Shown piece after piece: positions 1 through 9,575 of a stretch of 25,877 nucleotides of DNA. The notes beneath the pieces were generated by a model that was not told where the DNA came from, did not search any database, and saw nothing but the letters and a program-made list of their open reading frames with translations. A program made the position numbers and the translations under genes. This DNA comes from Rhizopus sp. PT2906. Lineage: Eukaryota; Mucoromycota; Mucoromycetes; Mucorales; Rhizopodaceae. How positions within the stretch are numbered: the stretch's first letter is position 1; every line of letters begins with the position of its first letter. Location of the stretch: contig JAMYHX010000556.1 in NCBI GenBank assembly GCA_025529335.1, forward strand, positions 1 through 25,877. Reading direction: 5' to 3'.

Positions 1-860
1 TCCCACACTTTATTCTAAATAATCTAAAATAGACGCTATTTCTCTATTTACAAATGGAGTTAATCGATAAGCCTACGAAATGATGCTTGAGTGCTTATCT
101 ACAGATAGACTTGACTGAGTTCTAACGAACAGACCAGCCCATTCATGTATATTGATAGCATGTATAGATATCAAAAGAAAGATCACCCACTGAGACATAA
201 ATAGTAATGTCACTCTGCACATGTGTTCTATTGCCATCACTATAGTAACTCAAGTATATGGATCTTATTTTAGTCTTTAGTCAAGAGAGAAGGTTTGAGT
301 GGCATAAGAAAAAATGACAAGTCCTGTCTTTGCTGTAGCTGTTTCATAGACATTTATGAAAAAAAAAAAACGCTTTTATTTTATAACAAAAGATACAGTA
401 AAACTAAGTTATTACTTATTGTTGAACAGCAGAATGTATTCCACTGTAAGCTTTATTCATTAGTTACTATGGTTACGCTACTGTTGCTTTTGCATGAGCT
501 ATACACATATTTTTATTAAGTTATGCATATGGATAAGGTACACAATTGAAATAAAGTAAAAGTAATACTAAACTTTAAACGTACTATTTACCCTTATTTG
601 ACTGATCCTTTTTTTTATATTTACAATGCAGCAAAATGTATGTACATGATCTTTTCTGCTGTTGTCTTTCTTACTTTTGTCTACATAAAGTGCATTAGAG
701 GAAGCAATCTATTAAAAAATCGAATGTTAAATGATAAATCAAGAAAAAGAACATGCCATTTATGGCTAACTGCATTCTATTAAATAAGAGCTGCATGAGT
801 ATCAAAATAGGCTATGGTAGTAAAGGATGCTATGGAAAGGTCATCCGCTTGTTCTTTAGG
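1..860 (+). repeat. Direct repeat copy A
   Basis: This stretch is repeated in the same orientation about 6422 bp downstream (copy B). The first ~330 bases are only loosely alike, with shared islands such as the ATCGATAA and GTCACTCTG blocks. Positions 339-714 are nearly identical to 6761-7136, with roughly ten substitutions in 376 bp and the same 12-A run in both. From 715 to ~860 the likeness fades, with small indels. The left edge may lie outside the window. No ATG-initiated ORF of useful length spans the core. An open frame (295-519) is shared by both copies but has no early ATG and carries three replacement changes, so coding is not supported. It could be a decayed transposable element or a segmental duplication. 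Confidence 0.85.
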
Positions 861-2213
861 TCTAAGCTTGTCATTAGGTCTATTACGTTTGTTGCAACGT
901 ATAGCCAGTTCTATATTGTCTCTGTATTTAATTTAACGTTAGCTCCATTGTACTTTTACTTGACAGATTGTTACACATGTTCGATTTAATGGAAAACAAT
1001 CAAGGTCAATGGGGTTACACTATGTTGGATAACACATTGAGCGGAGGGGCGTACTGACTGAGATAAAAGCTACACTGGCTGTTAAGTGAACCTAAAGCCG
1101 CCTAAAGTGATCATTCATGATCATCATATATAGATGATTTTTGTAAAGATTTATCTGATTTCTTAAAGTATTGTGAGCATTTAAGGAAGTAATGCGAACA
1201 AGCTTATTCTTCAGAACCGATTAGCATTCTGCGTGCTGTTGAAGCTTGTCACGGAAATACCGAAGTCAGTTATATGAGAAAAGTTGGAGCTTATTCAAAC
1301 AGAGGATGATGAGCCGATGCTGTCGGATACAGCCACACATGCTAAGAAGGAGTTGATAGGACTATTCTCATTCATAGTAGAAAGAATAATCACAGATGCA
1401 TGGGGTGGTGAAATTTAGCCGTTCGTATTGTAAGGATCGTAAGAAGCGCACGAACCTTTGTAGACTTCCATGATTAGCTAGTCATTTTGCATTCAATCTA
1501 TACTAGTGAGGTTGGATAAGATGTTCTCACTAGCTTCAACCACCTTGTTTTCTGCGCTTGTTCACTTCTCAGACTTATCTGCTTGATATATTCTATTTGT
1601 CATGACTAGGGAAGAAGAAAGTTGAGTAGCAACAAGATAAGCATCCAATTCCTCACCTTCTAACACTTATTTCATTTGCAAAATCTACGTGTGTTCAGTC
1701 TCTATAGAAATAGGTGCTCTCTTATAAGAAGGGGGAGAGTAACATGAAGTTCCCGTGCTTCGAAATATAACATATACTTTAAAAACTAAATAGGGATTTT
1801 CTCATCAAATTCATCCATGTTTGATGCTAACGTATCCTCAACATGCACTCTTTAAGCTAATAGACTCTCCCATAGTGACAAGGTGAGAAAAGCAAATTTT
1901 TAAGAAAAGTATCTTTGCTGGTGACAGATAATAAGTTCAAGTGAACTCTAAGTTTCTTTGCTTGACATCAGTAGTAGGGGAGCCTTTGAGATGTGGCGTC
2001 TTGATAGCCAAGACTGTCCGAAATGGTTGTCTAGGAACAACTTATTGAAGCGAGTAAATGCTTCCAAATTCAATGACTTGTCCTAGTTGTTTTTTAAACA
2101 TCATGTAAGTATCGGTGTAGTGTTGGGACAAATTAGAAAAGAACTGAGTTGGGTGAAAGAGCTTGCTGAACAATAGTCTATACTTTTCGTGCGAGTAAGA
2201 ACTTGCTGATTTC
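861..2213. other. Gene-poor region with decayed coding-like fragments
   Basis: No intact gene is visible. Two short stretches translate into protein-like sequence broken by stops and shifts. One is on the plus strand at 1133-1415, with a stop near 1190 and a frame change near 1305; it reads through blocks such as SILRAVEACHGNTEVSYMRK and THAKKELIGLFSFIVERI. The other is on the minus strand at 2082-1951 and contains LNLEAFTRFNKLFLDNHFG. I cannot name either family. They look like relics of a repeated or mobile gene, but that is inference from composition only. Confidence 0.35.
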
Positions 2214-2308
2214 ATGTTTATAGATCATATAATTACTCACAATTTCAAAATAAATATTATTTACAACAAACTTTATTTACAAAAAAAAAAGGACTATTTA
2301 CAAAATAT

Positions 2309-5300
2309 TTACATGTATTCGTCCGTGTCGTTGATCAACTTAAATTCTAGCTTTTTCAACGACACGAACTCGCTCAAGATGCATTTTGCACCTATAGCAG
2401 CGTGGAGGAGGCTGGCGTTCAATTCAAATGGGAACATTGGCGAGACCTCCACGCCAGCCTCCCCACCCACAGTTATACCACTGAGCAAGTTACCGTCGAC
2501 ACATACCTGCTTGAAGGTCGATGGTAACTTGCTAGCCAGAACTTGGTAACCAAAGTATTTCTCGGAAGAGGCGTTCGCAGTCATTGCTTTATTATACTCC
2601 TCCAACAAGTTGTGTGACATTTTGACATATTTGAGGCTGTCACTTGCTGAAGAAGTTTTTAAATGCTTGGCGAGAACGCCATGAATTTCGCCTTGCATTT
2701 TGTTGAAAATGCCAAAACGCATCATGGCCACCAGACGGAGGCAGACACCATACAGGAGATATTGCTCTTGGGATTTGAGCTTCGCCAAGAGCATATCAGC
2801 AAAAGGAAACAGGGACTTCCAAGCCGTAACGGATTCAGATGGTGTCACATCTGTTTTTTGCTTTTCGTTGTAGTAATAACTAATGATGTAGTTACAAAAA
2901 GCATGGAAATGGTTCAACGCAGAAATCAATTTATCTTTTTCACTATCGCCTCGTTTTTTGTAGGTATGTGCAAGATTTCGGAACCTATTGTAGAGAATAT
3001 CAGTATGAATAAAAGCAATAAAGTATTTAATAATACTCACATGAATGTAAATACTTTATATTGTTCCATGGTGTTTGCATTTGGAGCAGTAGCTGACAAA
3101 GTTTTCTTCTGCGATGTTGTATCTAGGTTGGCATCAGTGGGCTCTTCCTTGATCGTCTCAGTGGCCTTTTGCTTGCTTTTGTCATTGGTAGCAGCCTGGT
3201 CCTTCTCTTCAGAGCTGTTCTTATCGTCGCTTTGCTTTCTTTTGGTGCTACGTCCACTGTCGCTAGAAACAGTGCGCTTTGTGCTTTGCTTGGGGTTGAC
3301 AACGGTGTCTTTGCTCAGAGACGGGGAAGCGGATTCATCAACGTCAGCTTCATTGTGCTTGAAGCCGGAATGTTTGTTATCGTCTTCTAAGCTGGTTTGT
3401 TTTACATGTTGTGGAGAGGGGGATGGGCTGATTGTTTCACCTTCTTCAAGCTCCATATCTTCTTCCTCGTGCTCAGATAGCTCGGTAGCAAGAGCAGCTG
3501 ATTTGTTGGGAGTAGTGAAAAAAGCAGCAGCGTCGTCAGAAGCTGGTTTGCTTGAAGGAAGTTTCTTTCCAGCAGCACTTGGGGAGCTATGACTGGTCAC
3601 TTCTTTGCCTTTGCCCTTCGAACTGGTTGATGTTGATGTTGATATTGTTGCCAATTGTGCAATGGGTTGGCTAGAGGATGGAAGTTCTTGGGCAGCGGAA
3701 GGAGGACGACCAGGAACAAAGTTAATGACGCCTTTGCCCTCTAAAACAGAAAGTGCTTTCTTCTGTTTAACTACAACCTTGACGACTTTCAGAGGATCTA
3801 GATTGAAAAGAAAAGAAAAGAAAAAGTTAGTCAACGTGGCATTCAGAAACATGATTTGATCTTACGTCGCATGGCAAGTTCCTTAAACCTGCGCAAAGGA
3901 TGGGACTCTTGACTGAAGAGTATTGGGCAAACCTTTGTACGAACATGGTCTTGAATTTCTTCTGTTGAAAGAGCAGAGGGCAATTTGGTTTGTGTGGCAT
4001 CACCAGGAGAGTCATAGGAGGAATTGGAAACAGTATCCATTGTAGCGGCAGTGGAAGAGCCCGTTTCAAACGAAATACTAAAAAGAGAGTGCGTTAGTTG
4101 ATAAGAGCATATACTAAAGATAACAGGCTTACCCAACTGCGAGAGGCTCCAAGGCGAGCTCATCAAAGTCGGCCATAAGCTGAAGTGCTTGATGAACAGC
4201 TTTAAGTTTCTATTGATCAAGAATAGGATTAATAAAAAACAAGCTAAATATGAGTATGTATTTACCTTGTTAGGGCTAATTGTAGTGGGTGCAACAGTTT
4301 CGGCCTTTCTTTTGGTGACAGTTAATGGATGGATGTTATTGTCGACGGTTGGCTTGGACCAAGGAGCTCTTGATTTCAATTTGGATTCAGGAAGCAAAGA
4401 CTGGCCAGTGATCTTGGAGGATGAAGCAATGGGTGCAGTAGGGTTTTGCGGCTTCTTGTCGGAAGATGTGACTGTGGTACGAGGAGTTGCAGTGCTTGAG
4501 GATGGCTCAGTCCTCTTTGGACGATCAGAAAGTCTTAGCTCTTCAGCAGGCTTCAAAGAAGAAGCAGGGCGAACAGGTCTATCAGGAACTCTCAAGGTAT
4601 TAGAGGCGCTTGGGGTAGGCTTTCGTGGTGGTTGTACAGCAGATGCTGGGCGGGCAGCTTGTTCTTGTTGTTGTACTGTATTTGGGTTAGGAGCCAAGAA
4701 CTTTGAATTCTCCTTAATTTCATCGAGGAAAGACATCACTACAGTATTGTTTCCCAAACTATCAACGCGCTTAGCAGCTTGATATTGGGCTTCCAAAGCG
4801 TCGAATGATAATGATGATGATGATGCTTGAGGGTATTGGTGGCGATTAGCAATTTTTGGTGGGTATTTGCGTTGTGCTTCAAAGATGATTTCTCCTGGTT
4901 CTCTGACTAGATGTTGACGAGAGGAAGTGCTTGCAATTGGCTGTCGTTCACTTTCTGGTACAACGTAATCAGGATCGGCTGCGATATGGAGGCGACGCTT
5001 GAGTGCAGTTCGGTCCAGAGGGGGTCCAATGTACTTGTTAAACACCGGCCAGCTTTCCTTCTTTAGATATTTGATCGATGGTACAGGAATTTGGCGAACA
5101 AACTCAGTTGGGCGACTAAGAGAGGCATGCATAAGCCTATGATGATATGCATATGGCACTTTGCAACGGAAACCACGCATCAATCTCTTGACAGTTCCTT
5201 TTAGCTCATCAACAGTAAGGTTAGGTGTGCCTTCTTCAACATTGCTGCTTGATAGTTGAGAAGTTAGCCATGGAGGATGGAACTTGTTTGTAAGAGGGCG

Positions 5301-5579
5301 ACCCTTTTCTGGGCGTGTAGGTTCTTGGCGGGGAACAGTACGCCTCTCACGGAGAGGTTCACGGAAGGTAGATGTACTAGTCTGAGGACGAGAAGGTCCC
5401 GAATGAGGTTGGTTATCATTGTAGCCACGGCTACTGTTTGCTTGAGGTTGACGCGGTTCTGTCTTTGCCCAAGGCGCACGCTTGTTTGAAAGATGTTTCT
5501 CATTTCGTTGGGACATGGATGAATTATCCAAACGAGGATCACTCATTGATTTGTTGTCATTGTTGCTGTTTGTTGACAT
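2309..5579 (-). CDS. Putative AFF4/Ebp1-like super elongation complex scaffold
   Basis: Inferred model: complement(join(2309..2984,3041..3797,3866..4077,4133..4209,4266..5579)), five exons, 1011 residues, phases consistent throughout. The protein is largely disordered and rich in Ser, Pro and Lys. A denser block lies at about 121-205, an acidic patch with SEHEEEDMELEEGE at about 643-655, then a basic stretch. From about 788 to the end it is helical: FRNLAHTYKKRGDSEKDK, a two-helix stretch with FHAFCNYIISYYYNE, then LLYGVCLRLVAMMRFGIFNK. The spacing (paired helices, a gap, then C-x-R and M-x-R-F before a helix ending AKHLK) resembles the AF4/FMR2 C-terminal homology domain, which dimerises in metazoan AFF scaffolds. 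Fission yeast Ebp1 is the known fungal AFF4-like protein. The homology is my pattern judgement; the disordered remainder gives no support. Start ATG follows an AT-rich leader. The alternative is an uncharacterised nuclear protein. Confidence 0.5.
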
Positions 5580-6429
5580 CTGTAGAATATAAGCTAGAAT
5601 ATATTCGATAATAGCCAGAAATAAGTGTTAAAGTAGAGAGTGAAGACTAAGAAGAAAATGATGAAAAATAAAGACGAAAATGAAATAAGGAAAAAAAAAT
5701 AAAATAAAATAAAAAAAAATAAAGACGAAGGAATAGAAAAGAATGATAAACTTACTTTGTGTTTGATTGGCGGGAATTAAAATAAAGTAGGGAGAACAAC
5801 AATAGAAGACAACACCTGATGCACATTGTTTATGATGGAAAAATAGAGATAAGCCAAAATAGTCTATTTACTAAAATAATACCTCCCTTCTTGACAATCA
5901 CTTTTAACGTGACAACAAAATCAACTAGTGTCTCTTGTCTTTTTGACATCACAGAAGAACACTAAATTGCACATACTTTTTTATTGTCCCTCTTTATTAC
6001 ATCAACCAAGACAAACCTTTTCACTTGTTGGATTATGTTCTGAAAAAGGAAAGAAACCTTAATTGATAAAAAAATAGGTTATCTGTTTCAGAATAGGAGC
6101 ATTGCCTTATTGGCTTCTAGATCGTATGAATGTCAATCATATGCATTCTTATTCAAGATTTCACGAGAAGCACAAAGGATGCATTTGACGCACAGGAACT
6201 AAGCTGAGATATTTTATTATTTTGATCTTTTGTGGGTTTAGTAAATACCGTACAAATAAAAATACTCTTGATAAGAGTCTTAAATGCGCTTTAGGTATTA
6301 AGCAAGACAAAACGAAATAAGTTGAATAAATGAACAAGAATAATATACTTGATCAAAGCTAGTCTACTATGCTTTGCTTTCATTTTAAGGACCGGAAAGT
6401 GTCTTTTACTATCATCACATGCTATTGGT
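5580..6429. promoter_or_regulatory. Upstream region of the AFF-like gene
   Basis: This non-coding stretch holds the leader and probable promoter of the minus-strand gene starting at 5579. It contains an A-rich run with repeated AAAAT/AAATA units around 5688-5725. No RNA gene, conserved ORF or clear promoter element could be identified. The likeness to the sequence at the window start begins near its right edge. Confidence 0.4.
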
Positions 6430-7300
6430 TGTTCTCGCACACTTTATTAGAAATAAAAGCAATTGCCCATTTACTGATGCGATTAATCGATAAACTTTCG
6501 AGATGATACTTAAAAGTTATCTACGGCACACTTGGCTGAATTATAGTATATTCATATCTATTGACTGTACGCTTTTATCAGAGCAAAGATATCAAAGGTA
6601 GATCATTAGCTGATACATAAATATTAATGTCACTCTGTATACGTGCTCCCTTGTCATCGCCATAGCAACCCAAGACTTGGGTCTTACTTTAGCATCCATT
6701 CAGGAGAAAAGGCTTGAGCAGCACGAGAAAAAAAATCATAAAGTCCCGTTTGCGTGGTAACTGTTTCATAGACATTTATGAAAAAAAAAAAACGCTTTTA
6801 TTTTATAACAAAAGATACAGTAAAACTAAGTTATTACTTATTGTTGAACAGCAGAATGTATTCCACTGCAAGTTACATTCGTTAGTTACTATGGCTACGC
6901 CACTGTTGCTTTTGCATGAGCTATACACATATTTTTATTAAGTTATGCATATGGATAAGGTACACAATTGAAATAAAGTAAAAGTAATACTAAACTTTAA
7001 ACATACTATTTACCCTTATTTGACTGATCCTTTTTTTTATATTTACAATGCAGCAAAATGTATGTACATGATCTTTTCTGCTGTTGTCTTTCTTACTTTT
7101 GTCTACATAAAGTGCATTAAAGGAAGCAATCGATTAATGAATGATAAATCTAGAAAACAATCAAACCAAGATAAAGAAAAACAAGATCATTATGGATAAC
7201 TTCAATTTATTAAATAGATACAGCATCAGTACCAATATAGGTCATAGCGTTAAGAGATGCTATGATAAGGTCATCCATCTGTTTATCATATATACTATTG
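6430..7300 (+). repeat. Direct repeat copy B
   Basis: Second copy of the sequence at 1-~860. Both begin with CACACTTTATT-like sequence, at 4 and ~6438. The core 6761-7136 matches 339-714 at about 97 percent identity, and the flanks are clearly more diverged. The right flank matches with indels to about 7290 (GATGCTATG and AAGGTCATCC blocks). The two copies bracket the AFF-like gene and the decayed segment. No reverse transcriptase, integrase or transposase is intact between them, so a complete LTR element is not supported. Confidence 0.85.
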
Positions 7301-7926
7301 CCAGTAAACCTATTTCATGAATAAATGCCAAAATTAATGGTCAATGAGTCTTGTGATATAACAGTATAATCATTAATAGGAATACATTATTTAACACAAT
7401 GACCACACATATCTCACTTTATTCAACAAAGTATATAAACAAATAGTTGCTTAAAGTAAATGGATAAAATATACAACATAAAAATATGCTAGTGAACATT
7501 TTATAACATAAAGGAATGTCTATCATTTATATAAAGGATTCTGAATCTTGTTGTATTTTTGTTTTCTGTTATAAAAGGACTCAAGGCAACTTGCTTTCAA
7601 TAAAAGTAAAAGGAAGAACAAAACTAAAGTCAAGCAGGAATAGAAGCAAACGCATCAGCATTTTCTGAAGTATATAAATGAAATATATGCTGTATTCGCG
7701 TCCAAGGGATGTACCTTGACCACAATTGTAACAATCTTAGCACAAATATTTATACACAAGAAAAGAAGCGAGGAAGATAAATATGATTTTTTCTAAGTGC
7801 CTTTTTGTCACAGTAACACATTAATTGAAGAAAAAAACTACGAGATTCAATATATGTAATTTTGATAGAACTGTTATTAGGTTATATCAGGGTATTAAAG
7901 GTTCTACACCAACTGAGTCTTTTTTT
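7301..7926. other. Intergenic, no gene seen
   Basis: AT-rich sequence between repeat copy B and the stop codon of the membrane protein gene on the minus strand. Many stops in all frames. It presumably holds the 3' untranslated region of that gene; I see no RNA gene or repeat unit of note. Confidence 0.5.
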
Positions 7927-9311
7927 TTAATAATCATTATATACAACAAGGTTTCCAGCTAAGACATAAGCTAGTCCAATCGTTATTACAATCGACACAA
8001 GAGCAGAAGCCGAAAGGGTAACAAGTAGTTTCAATGAAAAAGAATTCGTACGCTGAATGGTATATACTGCAAGATTTCCCACACCTAAAACGAGATATAC
8101 GCATGTGTATTCAGTCACAGGTATGAATGTTGCGCGATAGTATGCTTTGTCATTTTTAAATCCTAGATACATGGAGAAGGCAAAAACAGTATGTGCTACG
8201 ATCATTATCATTTTGCTTTGACATATTTGAGTTTGGTAAACTTGGTTTAACAAGAACATGATTGCAAAGCCGTATGAAAATATTTGCCAGCCTATGCCAG
8301 GTTGAATGATAGCTGTCAAAGTGCCATGAATGAACACCCATGTTTCTAATAGTAATATCCATGATGCATTTCGATGACTCTTTTTATTCAGTCAGTAAGT
8401 CTTTATTTCTATAGATTGTATACCTTGTGTAAAAAATTAGTTGATTGCCAAATCAGCAAACATTGGTAAACAAAACCAAATAAATGCCCCATAGTTCCTT
8501 CCTATCTTATGAATAAGATTTCTAATACTTTTTTCTTTCTAGTATTCTTACCACTGGATGGTAATGAAAGTTTAACACTGTTCCAAAGCTCATCAGATAA
8601 CCATGATATTTTTTAACAAAATGCACTACATCCGGTGCTGAGTGTTTTCCTAGACCGAGCATGATGCCGCGTCTGACATAAATGAGTTCTTACCATGCCT
8701 CTGTCTTCATTTGTATTACCTTGGTATAGCTATAACAACCGCAATGACCAAGATTGCTACAACTGAGCCCTGTGCAATCCCTTCAGGAATGGTAGCAGCC
8801 AAACCATCGTAGAATATATGACCATGAATTAATTTGAATACTAGCATGAAGGTATTTAAATAAACCATTTGCCAGTTCCACCACTGGTAATCATCCGACC
8901 AGCGTATTAACTTTTCCTTTTTGAATAGTTGAACCTTGGCTAAAATGAGCAATTGGCCTATCTGGTGAACCAAATAAGCTGACCAAGCAATGTATTGTCC
9001 AATTTCAATTGGTTGAGCTAGTCGCCAAGGGTACGCAAAAGGGGTGTATTGTCCTTGAACTGCGCATTTAGTCATCCTTGTCTTTCTCTCTTTTTTCTAT
9101 CATGTTTACCGTTAATGAATCTCGAACCTCTTATGAGGAATCTTCCAAATCCCATATCACCCTTTTGTGGTTTGGAATTAAAAAAATCATACCATGAATT
9201 GGGTGAGGAATATAATGCTATTACGGTGACCAAGCAACCAAATAATAGGGATGTGGTTATATACAATGTATAATGCCCATAATTTCTCAATTTGTTATTT
9301 GAATTGTTCAT
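7927..9311 (-). CDS. Uncharacterised histidine-rich multi-pass membrane protein
   Basis: Inferred model: complement(join(7927..8379,8424..8501,8552..8672,8720..9059,9110..9311)), five exons, 397 residues. Introns are 44-50 nt; the first has a TGACTAA-type branch site just before its CGCAG acceptor. The product is hydrophobic with about eight to ten predicted membrane spans, starting at residues 14-34. Histidines sit in conserved-looking motifs: KLIHGHIFYDGLAA (H146, H148), FHYHPVEGTMGH (H217, H219, H227) and ETWVFIHG (H265). A WSDDYQWWNW segment lies at about 121-130. I do not recognise a named family. The clustered histidines near membrane segments suggest metal or haem ligands, which is inference. 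It is followed upstream on the same strand by the importin gene, whose stop lies 264 bp away. Splice sites are well supported by frame; the function is unknown. Confidence 0.7.
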
Positions 9312-9575
9312 TTAAAAATAGAAGAAGAGAAAAGATCGGATTTCTCTGCATAAAGTCAGATTTGGAGCAAACAAGGTCATAAAAAAAAACTCAGCAAGGT
9401 TCTTCAAGAATTGTGTGTTGCAAAAAAAAAAAAAAAAAAAAAAAACGTAGCAAATATAGAAATGATGTGTACTCTTTTTTATTTAAACAAAAAGGGAAGA
9501 AAAGGAAGAGAATAAAGAAATATATAAAAATAATTAGATGAATGCATTAAATGAAGTCTTCTTAAAAAAAGGATC
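9312..9575. promoter_or_regulatory. Gap between importin stop and membrane protein start
   Basis: 264 bp on the minus-strand path. It must contain the 3' end of the importin gene and the promoter of the membrane protein gene. An AATAAA occurs on the minus strand (TTTATT at 9479-9484), suitable as the importin poly(A) signal. None of its frames continues the importin HEAT repeats. Confidence 0.5.
9422..9445 (+). repeat. Poly(A) tract, 24 A
   Basis: An uninterrupted run of 24 adenines on the plus strand (T on the transcribed minus strand) in the 264-bp gap between the importin stop (9576) and the start of the membrane protein gene (9311). It may be a simple homopolymer in a promoter, or the tail of an old retroposed insertion. 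No target-site duplication was found by eye. Confidence 0.9.

Noticed and set aside
295..519. Shared open frame in both repeat copies as a real small protein
   Set aside because: It lacks an early ATG (opening codon is TTG), and the copies differ by Y to H, V to A and L to P changes in a short span. Coding is not supported.
2663..3592. Long plus-strand ORF of 309 codons
   Set aside because: It is antisense to the low-complexity exons of the AFF-like gene and reads as Ser/Leu-rich sequence produced by Glu/Lys-rich codons on the other strand.
4189..4782. Plus-strand ORF of 197 codons
   Set aside because: Antisense shadow of exon 1 and intron 1 of the AFF-like gene, with no domain-like sequence.
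1..7300. Complete LTR retrotransposon flanked by the direct repeats
   Set aside because: No gag, reverse transcriptase, integrase, primer binding site or polypurine tract was seen between them. The interior holds an ordinary spliced gene, and the repeats have no matching TG/CA ends.
9110..9125. T-loop-like GGTTCGA on the minus strand as a tRNA
   Set aside because: It falls inside exon 1 of the membrane protein gene, and no A-box, acceptor stem or anticodon arm can be built.
9049..9273. Plus-strand ORF opposite the first exon of the membrane protein
   Set aside because: Antisense of exon 1 and intron 1, which are supported by clean splice phases on the minus strand.
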